Assembly: GCA_030618505.1 (NCBI GenBank)
Contig: JAUXDF010000001.1
Coordinates: 1 to 39,793 of the forward strand
Source: Spongiibacteraceae bacterium
GTDB taxonomy: Bacteria; Pseudomonadota; Gammaproteobacteria; Pseudomonadales; PIVM01
Reading direction: 5' to 3'
DNA: 39,793 nt
The stretch's first letter is position 1. Each line of letters begins with the position of its first letter. The notes under the pieces are model-generated. The model was not told the DNA's origin. It saw nothing but the letters and a program-made list of their open reading frames with translations, and did not search any database. Position numbers and translations under genes: made by a program. Shown here piece by piece: positions 1-8,406 of the stretch.

Positions 1-815
1 TCTCCGAGCGCCTCAACCTGCGCTTTAACATAATCTTCTTCACCAACGGATACGCCACCACTGGAGATAATACAATCAGCCTGTTGCGCGGCACTTTGCA
101 GGGCCTCTCGGGTGGCCTGCTCATTATCGGCAATCACTCCCAGATCAACAAACTCATGACCACAGTCCGCCAGTAAACCCAGCAATGTGTATCGATTGGA
201 GTTAAAAATCTGCCCTGGCACAATAGGCTGCCCGGGCTCGACCAACTCATCGCCGGTGGACATGACCGCCACCTTCAATCGACGCAACACTGACAGGCGA
301 CCAAGCCCAACTGAGGCCAGCAAGCCCAGATCCTGCGGGCGCAATTTATGTCCCGAGGAGAGCAAATCATCGCCTTGCTTAATGTCCTGCCCTTTAGCGC
401 GAACATTTTGTCCTGCCTCGATATCACCGAGTAGTCGTACATTTTCACCATCAAGTTCGGTTTTTTCCTGCATCATGACGGTATCGGCACCCGGCGGCAC
501 TTCTGCACCGGTAAATATTCGCGCCAGGGTACCGGGCTGAAGCTGCGAACCGACCTGCCCCGCCGCTATACGCTGACTAACAGGAAAGGCCATATCAGGA
601 TTTTTTTGCCAGTCTTCAAGGCGCAGGGCATAACCGTCCATCGCACTATTATCCGCCGGTGGCACCGACACGGGCGAGCGGACGCTCTCAGACAGAATAC
701 GCCCAAGAGCATCCTCCAGCGCCACTGTTTCGGTATCGGTAATCGGCTTGACTTCATCTAGCAGCATAGCCAAAGCGTCTTCAAGGGGGGTTAAGCTGGA
801 TCTTGTTTTCGACAT
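1..815 (-). CDS. moeA: Molybdopterin molybdenumtransferase MoeA (N-terminal 271 codons; 3' end beyond window)
   Basis: MoeA inserts molybdate into adenylylated molybdopterin in the last step of molybdenum cofactor synthesis in the cytoplasm. Reading the minus strand from the ATG at 813-815 gives an open frame to the window edge. It carries the MoeA signature PADNSAMDGYAL near residues 50-61, the segment TGAEVPPGADTVMMQE, and the MoCF-binding motif SSGGVSVGEEDY about 15 residues before the edge. The family is usually about 400 residues, so roughly the last third lies outside the window. It sits 47 bp after moaB in the same direction, which fits a small Moco operon. The reading frame is intact throughout the visible part. 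Confidence 0.96.
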   Translation of the reverse strand, partial: MSKTRSSLTPLEDALAMLLDEVKPITDTETVALEDALGRILSESVRSPVSVPPADNSAMDGYALRLEDWQKNPDMAFPVSQRIAAGQVGSQLQPGTLARIFTGAEVPPGADTVMMQEKTELDGENVRLLGDIEAGQNVRAKGQDIKQGDDLLSSGHKLRPQDLGLLASVGLGRLSVLRRLKVAVMSTGDELVEPGQPIVPGQIFNSNRYTLLGLLADCGHEFVDLGVIADNEQATREALQSAAQQADCIISSGGVSVGEEDYVKAQVEALG

Positions 816-862
816 TGTTAAACCTTGCTAATCGTTTTTTCAGAGGCTCAAGATGTAGTTGG

Positions 863-1390
863 TTAGAGTATTTTTTCACGCGTACTGAGAACACCCACAA
901 AATTGCAGGGACGGTGACGATTATCCAACTGCTCTTTTAATATGCCTTCCCAGGCGGTGCGGCATGCACCGGTTGAGCCTGGCACACAGAACACGACAGT
1001 ATTATTAGCCAGCCCCGCCAAGGCTCTTGATTGTACTGTTGATGTGCCAATTTCCTGATAAGACAGATAGCGAAACAGCTCACCAAATCCCTCGACAGCC
1101 TTATCGAACAAGGGAGCCACGGCCTCGGGTGTGGAATCTCGACCACTAAATCCAGTGCCGCCAGTTACTAATACCGCCTGTATATTGGCATCGGCAATCC
1201 AGCGGGACAAAATAGCGCGTATTTGGTAGATGTCGTCTATTACAATTGCCTTATCACACAGTTGGTGACCGGCCTCGCTCAGCTGCTCAACCAAATATTG
1301 GCCGGAGGTGTCGTTTTCTTCAGTGCACGTATCAGAAACGGTTAATACCGCCGCCCTGACACTCTCAAACTCTTTTACTACCTTGCTCAT
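863..1390 (-). CDS. moaB: Molybdenum cofactor biosynthesis protein B, MoaB/MogA family
   Basis: A 175-residue member of the MoCF-binding family that acts with MoeA in molybdenum cofactor synthesis, probably as the molybdopterin adenylyltransferase-like partner. Visible motifs are AAVLTVSDTC near the N-terminus, the pterin-binding VTGGTGFSGRDSTPEA in the middle and PGSTGACRTAWEGIL near the C-terminus. Length is typical of MoaB (about 170). The adjacent moeA, 47 bp downstream on the same strand, supports the role. MoaB and MogA are paralogues with overlapping motifs; length and the GFSGRDSTPEA form favour MoaB, but the exact biochemical activity is not settled by sequence alone. Confidence 0.93.
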   Translation of the reverse strand: MSKVVKEFESVRAAVLTVSDTCTEENDTSGQYLVEQLSEAGHQLCDKAIVIDDIYQIRAILSRWIADANIQAVLVTGGTGFSGRDSTPEAVAPLFDKAVEGFGELFRYLSYQEIGTSTVQSRALAGLANNTVVFCVPGSTGACRTAWEGILKEQLDNRHRPCNFVGVLSTREKIL

Positions 1391-1399
1391 AAAATCTCT

Positions 1400-2314
1400 C
1401 TACCTTTTCTGATTGCAGGAGGCGCTAGTTTTGACTTTGTCACCCTGGCCAAAATACTCTTTCACTATGTCGACGAGCCCGGTTTTCCAGGGTCGCTGCT
1501 TGATACCAAAACTGTTCAGTAACTTTTGGCAGGACAACACTACCGGCGCAACGAACAATACCTCATCACTATCACAATGAGTTTCAGCAAGACGGATCTT
1601 ATCTTCGGCTAAATCAGGACTATACTGCCCGGCTATGGCGAGCAAGGCTTCGGCAAATTGGTAGCCATTGGTTACACCGGCACTGCAATAGTGGTAGGTC
1701 CCCTGGCAGCGGGCTCCAGCAGATAACTGCTGAATAATCGCAAAAATCACTCGCGCCAAATCTGCTGCGGAGCTTGGACAGGCGCTAACGGCAGAATTAA
1801 ACAATAGTGTTTCACCCCGCTCTGCCTGCTTCAGTAATCGGGTTAAATAGTTATCCCCCTGCGCAGAAAACACCCAGCCAGTGCGAAGGATAAGCAAGTC
1901 ATCAAGAGTGTTTTTCAGTTCCTGTTCAAGCTTTACTGACCATTTGCCAAGCTCATTTAAAGGCGCAAAAGCATCCTCTTCCACATAAGGAGTATTTTTA
2001 ATACCATCGTAAACCTGGTTATCTGTAACAAAGAGCATTTTGCAATGAAGCTTTGCACACTCCTGCGCCAATAGGCACAGCAGCGCCTTGTATGACTCAC
2101 GGCTGGGGGATATTTCTGATACCGTCCAGGCGCACAACACATAACACGGCTGTTGCCGGGCAAGCTCGCAAAGCAAAGGCGCCGGCTCATCGCCCGGCTG
2201 CCAATCAACAGTAATAAGTTCGGCGGGGATAGACGGCGCCAGCCGCAAGATTTCTCTGCCAAGCAGGGAATGCCCGCCAACCAGCAATATTTTTACTGCA
2301 GTAAATGCTGTCAC
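1400..2314 (-). CDS. RmlD-like NAD(P)-binding SDR protein, probable loss of catalytic dyad
   Basis: A 304-residue extended short-chain dehydrogenase of the dTDP-4-dehydrorhamnose reductase (RmlD)/MAT2B type. The N-terminal Rossmann turn is LLVGGHSLLG (residues 10-19); later landmarks are FVTDNQVYDG (95-104), LRTGWVFS (143-150) and SSAADLARVIFAI. RmlD enzymes normally carry YGxxK after PLN; here the text is PLNELGKWS (118-126), so Leu122 and Ser126 occupy the positions of the catalytic Tyr and Lys. A shifted alignment cannot be excluded but no Tyr is close by. The start is a GTG at 2312-2314 with a weak ribosome binding site, 29 bp after ssb. There is no rhamnose pathway neighbour; its function is unknown and it may bind rather than reduce a nucleotide sugar. 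Confidence 0.8.
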   Translation of the reverse strand: MTAFTAVKILLVGGHSLLGREILRLAPSIPAELITVDWQPGDEPAPLLCELARQQPCYVLCAWTVSEISPSRESYKALLCLLAQECAKLHCKMLFVTDNQVYDGIKNTPYVEEDAFAPLNELGKWSVKLEQELKNTLDDLLILRTGWVFSAQGDNYLTRLLKQAERGETLLFNSAVSACPSSAADLARVIFAIIQQLSAGARCQGTYHYCSAGVTNGYQFAEALLAIAGQYSPDLAEDKIRLAETHCDSDEVLFVAPVVLSCQKLLNSFGIKQRPWKTGLVDIVKEYFGQGDKVKTSASCNQKR

Positions 2315-2343
2315 TTCGCTACAAACTATACTCTATGCTGATT

Positions 2344-2907
2344 TTAGAAAGGGATATCATCATCAAAATCGTCAAAATTACCACTCGGTGCCGGCTGAGG
2401 CTGAGGCTGGGATTGCGATTGCGGCGGCTGTTGTTGTGATTGCTGCTGTGGTGATTGCTGCTGTGGTGAAGATTGTTGCTGAGAGGGCTGGGATTGCGGC
2501 TGCTGGTAACCCTGCTGTGGAGTCTGATTAAAACCTCCTCCCTGCTGATAATCACCCTGCCCGCCGCCTCGGCTATCCAGCATCTGCATCTCACGCGCAC
2601 GAATTTCTGTGGTATAACGATCCTGACCGGTATTCTTATCCTGCCATTTACGGGTACGCAGTGAGCCTTCGATATACACTTTTGAGCCCTTTTTCAGATA
2701 CTCACCAGCGATTTCTGCCAGACGGCCATTAAACGCCACCCGGTGCCACTCGGTGGCCTCTTTCTGCTCACCAGTCTGCTTATCCTTCCAAGACTCAGAG
2801 GTAGCAATAGTTACGTTGGTGACAGCCCCGCCGGAGGGAAAATAACGGGTCTCCGGATCACCACCAAGGTTGCCGACTATGATCACTTTATTAACGCCAC
2901 GAGCCAT
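2344..2907 (-). CDS. ssb: Single-stranded DNA-binding protein SSB
   Basis: Tetrameric SSB coats single-stranded DNA during replication, repair and recombination. Residues 1 to about 110 form the OB fold, starting MARGVNKVIIVGNLGGDPE and including EWHRVAFNGRLAEIAGEYLKKG. Residues about 115-178 are a low-complexity Gln/Pro/Ser/Gly linker with repeated SPQQQ units. The acidic tip DFDDDIPF at the C-terminus is the docking peptide for repair and replication partners. Length is 187 against 178 in E. coli. A GGAG ribosome binding site lies just before the ATG. It diverges from uvrA across a 249-bp spacer, the same arrangement as in E. coli. Confidence 0.98.
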   Translation of the reverse strand: MARGVNKVIIVGNLGGDPETRYFPSGGAVTNVTIATSESWKDKQTGEQKEATEWHRVAFNGRLAEIAGEYLKKGSKVYIEGSLRTRKWQDKNTGQDRYTTEIRAREMQMLDSRGGGQGDYQQGGGFNQTPQQGYQQPQSQPSQQQSSPQQQSPQQQSQQQPPQSQSQPQPQPAPSGNFDDFDDDIPF

Positions 2908-2921
2908 GTGGATCTCCTAGA

Positions 2922-2949
2922 TTTATACGATTTGAAGCAAGCCGGACAA
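2922..2949 (-). promoter_or_regulatory. Candidate sigma70 promoter for ssb
   Basis: On the minus strand TTGTCC (2944-2949) and TATAAA (2922-2927) are separated by 16 bp. Transcription would begin only some 10-15 nt before the ssb start codon, which is short but still leaves the GGAG ribosome binding site. No better pair was found by eye in the spacer. Confidence 0.4.
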
Positions 2950-3156
2950 ATGAATACCCGGCCAGAGCGAAATATTGGACTGAGACTATACCCGATTAAG
3001 GTTGCTGCCTCCATATCCAATTAAGCTAACAAGCTCAACTTCAAGCTTGAAAAAGTAGCTAGATCACGAAAGTCTGCGCTCGACTATGTTTTCTGGGTTT
3101 AAAGAATTCCAAAGCGTTATACTGTGCTGTTTTGCGCTAGGTAGTTGTAGTTGTCT

Positions 3157-5979
3157 ATGGATAAGATCATTGTACGCGGTGCTCGCACCCACAATCTGAA
3201 AAATATCGACGTGGAAATCCCCCGTGACAAGCTGGTGGTGATTACAGGCTTGTCTGGCTCGGGAAAGTCTTCTCTGGCCTTTGATACACTCTACGCTGAG
3301 GGGCAGCGCCGCTACGTGGAGTCGCTGTCCACCTATGCTCGGCAGTTTCTGTCAATGATGGAGAAGCCGGATATCGACAGTATTGAAGGTTTGTCCCCCG
3401 CCATCTCGATCGAGCAAAAATCAACCTCCCATAACCCGCGCTCGACGGTGGGAACCATTACCGAGATCTACGATTATCTGCGACTACTGTTTGCCCGCGT
3501 AGGCGAGCCCCGTTGCGCCGAACACAACCTTCCCCTGCAGGCACAAACTATCAGCCAGATGGTTGATACAGCGCTCGCCATTGCCCCAGAAACAAAACTG
3601 ATGCTACTAGCCCCAGTGATACGCGAGCGCAAAGGTGAGCACTTACATACCCTGGAAAAGCTTCGCAGCGAGGGCTTTATTCGCGCCAGAATTGACGGCA
3701 TCGTTACCGACCTGGATGATCTGCCGCAGCTAAGTAAAAATCAAAAACATACGATTGAAGTGGTGGTTGATCGCTTTAAAGTAAAAAGCGAGATCAGCAT
3801 TCGTGTCGCAGAATCCTTTGAAACAGCCATTAAGCTATCTGACGGCCTGGCTTGCATCGCTTTTATGGATGGCGAGGCGCAGGACATTACTTTTTCGGCG
3901 CGTTTTGCCTGCCCTCAGTGTGGGCATAGCATTGATGAGCTTGAACCGAGAATGTTCTCCTTCAACAACCCGGCGGGTGCCTGCAGCGGCTGTGATGGGC
4001 TGGGCGTCAAACAATTTTTTGATATTGATCTGGTAGTAGCCCATCGCGAAGCGAGTCTGGCCGAGGGTGCGATTCGCGGCTGGGATCGGCGCAGCATCTA
4101 CTATTTTCATATGCTCAAATCACTGACGGAGCATTATAATTTTGATATCGACACGCCTTTTTTTGAGCTAACTAAGGAACAGCAACAGCGCATACTATTT
4201 GGCAGCGAAGGGGAGGAGATCAGCTTTAAGTACCTGAATGATCGAGGTGATAGCTTTCAAAAAACCCATGCTTTTGAAGGCATTATCCCTAATATGGAAC
4301 GCCGCTATCGGGAAACAGAATCACAGTCAGTGCGCGAGGACCTGTCAAAATATCTCTCCACCCAGCAATGTCCGCAATGTGATGGCTCACGCCTTAATAA
4401 AGATGCACGCCATGTGTTTATCGACAACAAAACACTGTCGGATATCACTGCAATGGCGGTGGGTGAATCAGCGCAATATTTCTCTCAGCTAAAATTCATA
4501 GATCGCCAGGCAAAAATTGCTGAAAAAATACTCAAGGAATTACGTGATAGGCTGAATTTTTTGGTGGATGTAGGGCTCAACTATCTAAGCCTAAGCCGTA
4601 GCGCGGAGACCTTATCCGGAGGGGAGGCCCAACGCATACGTCTAGCCAGTCAAATTGGCGCCGGCCTGGTCGGAGTAATGTATATTCTGGACGAACCCTC
4701 GATTGGACTACATCAAAGAGACAATGAACGCCTGCTAAACACCCTTACCCAATTACGCGATATGGGCAACAGCGTGATTGTCGTTGAACATGACGAAGAG
4801 GCTATTCGAGCGGCTGATTATATTATCGACATTGGACCACGGGCAGGAATTCACGGTGGCGAGATTGTAGGCCAAGGCAGCTTAGCGGATATCCTCAAAG
4901 CACCGGAGTCGCTCACCGGAATGTACCTTAGCGGTCAAAAAACCATTAAAATCCCAAATAAAAGAGTAGCTTATAATAGTAATAAGCTACTCAAACTAAA
5001 AGGAGCCACAGGCAATAACCTGAAGTCCGTGGACTTAAATATCCCTTTGGGGCTTTTTACCTGCGTTACCGGTGTCTCAGGATCGGGAAAATCTACTCTG
5101 ATCAACAGAACACTTTACCCGATTGCAGCCACGGAATTAAATGGCGCAACCACGCTTAAACCCGATGCCTACGAAACCATCAGCGGCCTTGGCCAACTCG
5201 ACAAATGCATCGACATCAACCAAAGTCCGATTGGCAGAACACCGCGTTCAAACCCCGCCACCTATACCGGCATATTTACAGCAATTAGAGAACTATTTTC
5301 AGGCACTGCGGAGGCGCGATCACGTGGCTATAAGCCGGGACGCTTTAGCTTTAACGTAAAGGGAGGACGCTGTGAAGCCTGCCAGGGAGATGGTGTTACC
5401 AAGGTTGAAATGCATTTTCTCGCCGATGTTTATGTGATGTGTGATATTTGCAAGGGCAAACGCTACAACCGAGAGACTCTGGAAGTGCTCTACAAGGGCA
5501 AAAGTATTGATGACATATTAAAAATGACTGTCGAGGATGCGCTGACGTTTTTTGAAAATATTCCAGCCATCGCCAGAAAATTACAAACCCTTATGGATGT
5601 TGGCCTTTCTTACATCTGTGTTGGCCAAGCGGCAACCACCCTATCGGGTGGAGAGGCACAACGGGTTAAATTGGCCAAAGAACTGTCGAAACGAGATACC
5701 GGAAAAACACTGTATATTCTTGACGAGCCAACCACCGGCCTGCACTTTGAAGACATTCAGCAATTACTCAATGTTCTTATCAAACTAAGGGACCATGGTA
5801 ATACCATCGTAGTTATCGAACACAACCTGGACGTGATAAAAACGGCCGATTGGCTGGTTGACCTGGGTCCGGAGGGAGGCGAAGGTGGTGGCGATATCCT
5901 CGGTTATGGTACACCTGAAGAACTGGCTTTGAGCCCGGTTTCACATACCGGAAGGTTTCTGAAGAAAATACTGCTGTAA
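3157..5979 (+). CDS. uvrA: Excinuclease ABC subunit A (UvrA)
   Basis: UvrA is the ATP-dependent damage sensor of nucleotide excision repair; its dimer loads UvrB on lesions. The 940-residue length equals that of E. coli. Walker A motifs GLSGSGKS (31-38) and GVSGSGKST (639-647), two ABC signatures LSGGEAQR (486-493 and 829-836), and two zinc modules (Cys252/255/276/279 and Cys739/742/762/765) are all present. An in-frame TTG lies two codons upstream at 3151, but the ATG at 3157 gives MDKIIVRGARTHNLKNI, matching the family start. A -10-like TATACT lies at 3118-3123 without a clear -35. TACTGT at 3120-3125 is only half of a LexA box. It is the only plus-strand gene here and converges with rplQ. 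Confidence 0.98.
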   Translation: MDKIIVRGARTHNLKNIDVEIPRDKLVVITGLSGSGKSSLAFDTLYAEGQRRYVESLSTYARQFLSMMEKPDIDSIEGLSPAISIEQKSTSHNPRSTVGTITEIYDYLRLLFARVGEPRCAEHNLPLQAQTISQMVDTALAIAPETKLMLLAPVIRERKGEHLHTLEKLRSEGFIRARIDGIVTDLDDLPQLSKNQKHTIEVVVDRFKVKSEISIRVAESFETAIKLSDGLACIAFMDGEAQDITFSARFACPQCGHSIDELEPRMFSFNNPAGACSGCDGLGVKQFFDIDLVVAHREASLAEGAIRGWDRRSIYYFHMLKSLTEHYNFDIDTPFFELTKEQQQRILFGSEGEEISFKYLNDRGDSFQKTHAFEGIIPNMERRYRETESQSVREDLSKYLSTQQCPQCDGSRLNKDARHVFIDNKTLSDITAMAVGESAQYFSQLKFIDRQAKIAEKILKELRDRLNFLVDVGLNYLSLSRSAETLSGGEAQRIRLASQIGAGLVGVMYILDEPSIGLHQRDNERLLNTLTQLRDMGNSVIVVEHDEEAIRAADYIIDIGPRAGIHGGEIVGQGSLADILKAPESLTGMYLSGQKTIKIPNKRVAYNSNKLLKLKGATGNNLKSVDLNIPLGLFTCVTGVSGSGKSTLINRTLYPIAATELNGATTLKPDAYETISGLGQLDKCIDINQSPIGRTPRSNPATYTGIFTAIRELFSGTAEARSRGYKPGRFSFNVKGGRCEACQGDGVTKVEMHFLADVYVMCDICKGKRYNRETLEVLYKGKSIDDILKMTVEDALTFFENIPAIARKLQTLMDVGLSYICVGQAATTLSGGEAQRVKLAKELSKRDTGKTLYILDEPTTGLHFEDIQQLLNVLIKLRDHGNTIVVIEHNLDVIKTADWLVDLGPEGGEGGGDILGYGTPEELALSPVSHTGRFLKKILL

Positions 5980-5980
5980 A

Positions 5981-6146
5981 GCTCAGCTACCTAGTGCCCA
6001 CCCAGAAATTAGGCAAAGAGATCCTGGCCAACGCAAATTTTGCGACTTAAAGGCCTTGAAAAGGCCTAGGAGCTAGATTTGCGTTGGCCGTGACCGTACT
6101 TAATTTTCGAAAATTAGCAGTTTCTGGATAGGCACTAGCTAGGAGC
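5981..6146. repeat. Multi-stem foldback (MITE- or REP-like) element between uvrA and rplQ
   Basis: One base after the uvrA stop begins a nested inverted-repeat structure. Outer arms 5981-6008 and 6121-6146 share GCTC, CTAGTGCC and CCAGAAA with a few mismatches. Middle arms GGCCAACGCAAAT (6026-6038) and its exact complement (6077-6089) match over 13 bp. An inner hairpin AGGCCTT-GAA-AAGGCCT occupies 6051-6067. A separate perfect 16-bp palindrome TAATTTTCGAAAATTA lies at 6101-6116. Five CTAG tetranucleotides occur (5991, 6066, 6073, 6135, 6139). No open frame, no clear target-site duplication and no transposase are visible. It resembles a mobile palindromic repeat, but the family is not recognised. 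Confidence 0.7.
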
Positions 6147-6197
6147 CTGTCGGATTTAACACTGACTTTCCATAACAAAAAAGAAGGCCAAAATATA

Positions 6198-6222
6198 AAA
6201 AACCGAGTATAACTCGGTTTTT
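6198..6222. terminator. Bidirectional rho-independent terminator between uvrA and rplQ
   Basis: The stem AACCGAGT (6201-6208) pairs with ACTCGGTT (6212-6219) around a 3-nt loop, and the flanking A and T runs extend the stem on both sides. Minus-strand transcripts of the alpha operon end in a run of six T, and plus-strand transcripts of uvrA meet a run of five T, so it can serve both converging units. Confidence 0.9.
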
Positions 6223-6251
6223 AGGTCTGACGATTAAATCAATATCTCGAT

Positions 6252-6638
6252 CTAGTCTTCATCATCCTCTTCAACTTCTACAGGACGATCAACCAGCTCA
6301 ACATAGGCCATGGGAGCTTTATCACCGGAGCGAAAACCACATTTCATAATCCTAATGTATCCACCGGGACGTGTGTTATAACGCTCACCAAGCTCATTAA
6401 ACAATTTACCGACCGCTTCCTTATCTCTTAGGCGATCAAAGGCCAATCGACGGTTGGCGACAGAATCAACTTTTGCCAAGGTAATAAGAGGTTCGGCATA
6501 ACCGCGCAACTCTTTTGCTTTGGGAAGGGTTGTTTTAATCAACTCATGTTCAACCAGGGAAACAGTCATATTGCGAAACATCGCTTTTCTATGTGAACTG
6601 TTGCGGTTTAACTGACGACCACTATGACGATGACGCAT
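6252..6638 (-). CDS. rplQ: 50S ribosomal protein L17
   Basis: L17 lies near the exit tunnel side of the large subunit. The N-terminus MRHRHSGRQLNRNSSHRKAM is the standard L17 start, followed by LVEHELIKTTLPKAKELR and the IMKCGFRSGDKAPMAYVEL block. At 128 residues it is one longer than E. coli, with an acidic tail VEEDDED. It is the last gene of the alpha operon, 57 bp after rpoA and followed by the terminator at 6198-6222. Confidence 0.98.
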   Translation of the reverse strand: MRHRHSGRQLNRNSSHRKAMFRNMTVSLVEHELIKTTLPKAKELRGYAEPLITLAKVDSVANRRLAFDRLRDKEAVGKLFNELGERYNTRPGGYIRIMKCGFRSGDKAPMAYVELVDRPVEVEEDDED

Positions 6639-6695
6639 GTTTTAATTCCTTACTATATGCTATTGCTTTCACAGCAATGCTGTAACTTCTATTTT

Positions 6696-7700
6696 TTACT
6701 TGCTGAGTATTTTTTCGTCGTTCTTCAAACTGGATGGTGGCCAGTTATCAAGACGCAGACCTAGAGAAAGACCTCTAGAAGCAAGTACATCTTTGATTTC
6801 AGTCAGAGACTTCTTACCAAGGTTTGGCGTTTTGAGCAATTCAACCTCGGTGCGCTGAACAAGGTCGCCAATATAATAAATATTTTCTGCTTTTAAACAG
6901 TTGGCTGAACGTACAGTCAGCTCAAGATCATCAACCGGCCGCAACAAAGTAGGATCGACCTCTTCTTCATGTTGCTCAGGCTCAACTTCTTTCTCACTTT
7001 CCAGATCAACAAATACGGCTAGCTGCTGCTGAAGAATGGTCGCAGCACGACGGATAGCTTCTTCAGGGTCAAGAGTACCATCGGTTTCCAGATCAAGAAC
7101 CAACTTATCAAGGTCAGTACGTTGCTCTACGCGAGCATTTTCCACCACGTAGGTAACCCGATGCACTGGGCTGAAAGAGGCGTCCAGCTGTAGTCGACCA
7201 ATAGAGCGAGACTCTTCATCGCCATTATCGCGCCCTTCTGCGGGCACATAACCACGGCCACGCTTAACGGACAATTTAATCGCCAGCTCACCGGCCTCAT
7301 TCAAATGCGCAATGACATGATCCGGATTTTTAACCTCAACATCGTGATCCACCTGGATATCACCAGCGGTAACCACACAGGGTCCTTTCTTATTCAGCAT
7401 CAGCACAGCTTCATCTTTACCGTGCATAACCACTGCAACACCCTTAAGGTTTAGCAGGATTTCAATCACGTCTTCCTGAACACCTTCAATGGCGCTGTAC
7501 TCGTGTAATACGCCGTCTATTTCTGTCTCAACAATTGCACTTCCGGGCATCGAGGAGAGCAATATTCTGCGCAAGGCATTGCCCAATGTGTGGCCGAAAC
7601 CACGCTCGAGAGGCTCAAGTGTCACCTTCGCATGGGTAGCGCTGATTTCGTTTACGTCGATTAGACGTGGTGTTAAAAACTCAGTCACTGCACTAGACAT
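6696..7700 (-). CDS. rpoA: DNA-directed RNA polymerase subunit alpha
   Basis: Alpha dimerises to nucleate RNA polymerase assembly and its C-terminal domain contacts UP elements and activators. The N-terminal domain spans about residues 1-235 (LEPLERGFGHTLGNALRRILLSSMPG is the dimer/beta contact region). A Glu-rich linker with EPEQHEEEVDP follows. The C-terminal domain (about 250-334) contains LTVRSANCLKAENIYYIGDLVQRTE and LLKTPNLGKKSLTEIKD. Length is 334 against 329 in E. coli. It lies between rpsD and rplQ as in other gammaproteobacteria. Confidence 0.99.
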   Translation of the reverse strand: MSSAVTEFLTPRLIDVNEISATHAKVTLEPLERGFGHTLGNALRRILLSSMPGSAIVETEIDGVLHEYSAIEGVQEDVIEILLNLKGVAVVMHGKDEAVLMLNKKGPCVVTAGDIQVDHDVEVKNPDHVIAHLNEAGELAIKLSVKRGRGYVPAEGRDNGDEESRSIGRLQLDASFSPVHRVTYVVENARVEQRTDLDKLVLDLETDGTLDPEEAIRRAATILQQQLAVFVDLESEKEVEPEQHEEEVDPTLLRPVDDLELTVRSANCLKAENIYYIGDLVQRTEVELLKTPNLGKKSLTEIKDVLASRGLSLGLRLDNWPPSSLKNDEKILSK

Positions 7701-7753
7701 ATAAAAAGCACCCTTTGCGGTTTTGATTCGTTAATGAATCGCTACTTACACTG

Positions 7754-8374
7754 TTACTTGGAGTAGAGCTCAACGATAAGGTTTTCGTTGATTTCAGAGG
7801 ACAGCTCGGCCCTTTCAGGAGCGCTCTTGAACGTTCCTTCAAGTTTGCCTTCATTTACTTCAACCCACTCGGGGCGACCGCGCTGAGTAGCAATTTCCAT
7901 CGCCGACCTTATACGCATCTGCTTTTGCGATTTCTCTCTGATCGAGACAACATCACCGCCACTAACGCTGTAGGATGCAATATTAACGCCCTTGCCGTTA
8001 ACCAACACCGCTTTATGAGAAACCAGCTGGCGAGCTTCAGCACGCGTAGAACCGTAACCCATACGGTAAACTACATTATCCAGGCGGCTCTCTAGCAATT
8101 GCAGCAGGTTCTCACCGGTTGCGCCTTTACGTCTGGCCGCTTCACCATAGTAATTACGAAACTGTTTTTCAAGTACGCCATAGATACGACGAACTTTTTG
8201 CTTTTCACGCAACTGAACGCCGTAGTCTGACAAACGCCCTCTACGAACCCCTTGCTGCCCGGGGACTGTCTCAGCCTTACACTTGCTTTCAAGTGCTCTG
8301 ACTCCACTCTTCAGGAAGAGATCAGTACCTTCTCTTCTGGACAGCTTACAGGTTGGGCCTAAATATCTAGCCAT
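7754..8374 (-). CDS. rpsD: 30S ribosomal protein S4
   Basis: S4 nucleates assembly of the 16S 5' domain and in E. coli represses the alpha operon by binding the leader before rpsM. The 206 residues match the E. coli length. The start MARYLGPTCKLSRREGTDL and the S4 RNA-binding domain (RLDNVVYRMGYGSTRAEARQLVSHKAVLVNGK) are clear. Zinc ligands seen in some other bacterial S4 forms are absent, as expected for this group. It is 32 bp downstream of rpsK in the alpha operon. Confidence 0.99.
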   Translation of the reverse strand: MARYLGPTCKLSRREGTDLFLKSGVRALESKCKAETVPGQQGVRRGRLSDYGVQLREKQKVRRIYGVLEKQFRNYYGEAARRKGATGENLLQLLESRLDNVVYRMGYGSTRAEARQLVSHKAVLVNGKGVNIASYSVSGGDVVSIREKSQKQMRIRSAMEIATQRGRPEWVEVNEGKLEGTFKSAPERAELSSEINENLIVELYSK

Positions 8375-8406
8375 GTTTGAATTTCCTGCTTTAAATCAAT
8401 GATACG

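Noticed and set aside
2430..2500. CRISPR-like or microsatellite repeat
   Set aside because: The short repeats are the in-frame Gln-rich linker codons of ssb, not an independent array; no CRISPR array was seen anywhere in the window.
3120..3150. Possible LexA operator before uvrA
   Set aside because: Only one half-site (TACTGT) was found; CTGT-N8-ACAG is not completed, so it is not listed as an operator.
5981..6146. Integron attC site or toxin-antitoxin locus
   Set aside because: The ends lack the attC core sites (no GTTRRRY/RYYYAAC pair at the ends), no integrase or cassette frame is near, and there is no coding frame.
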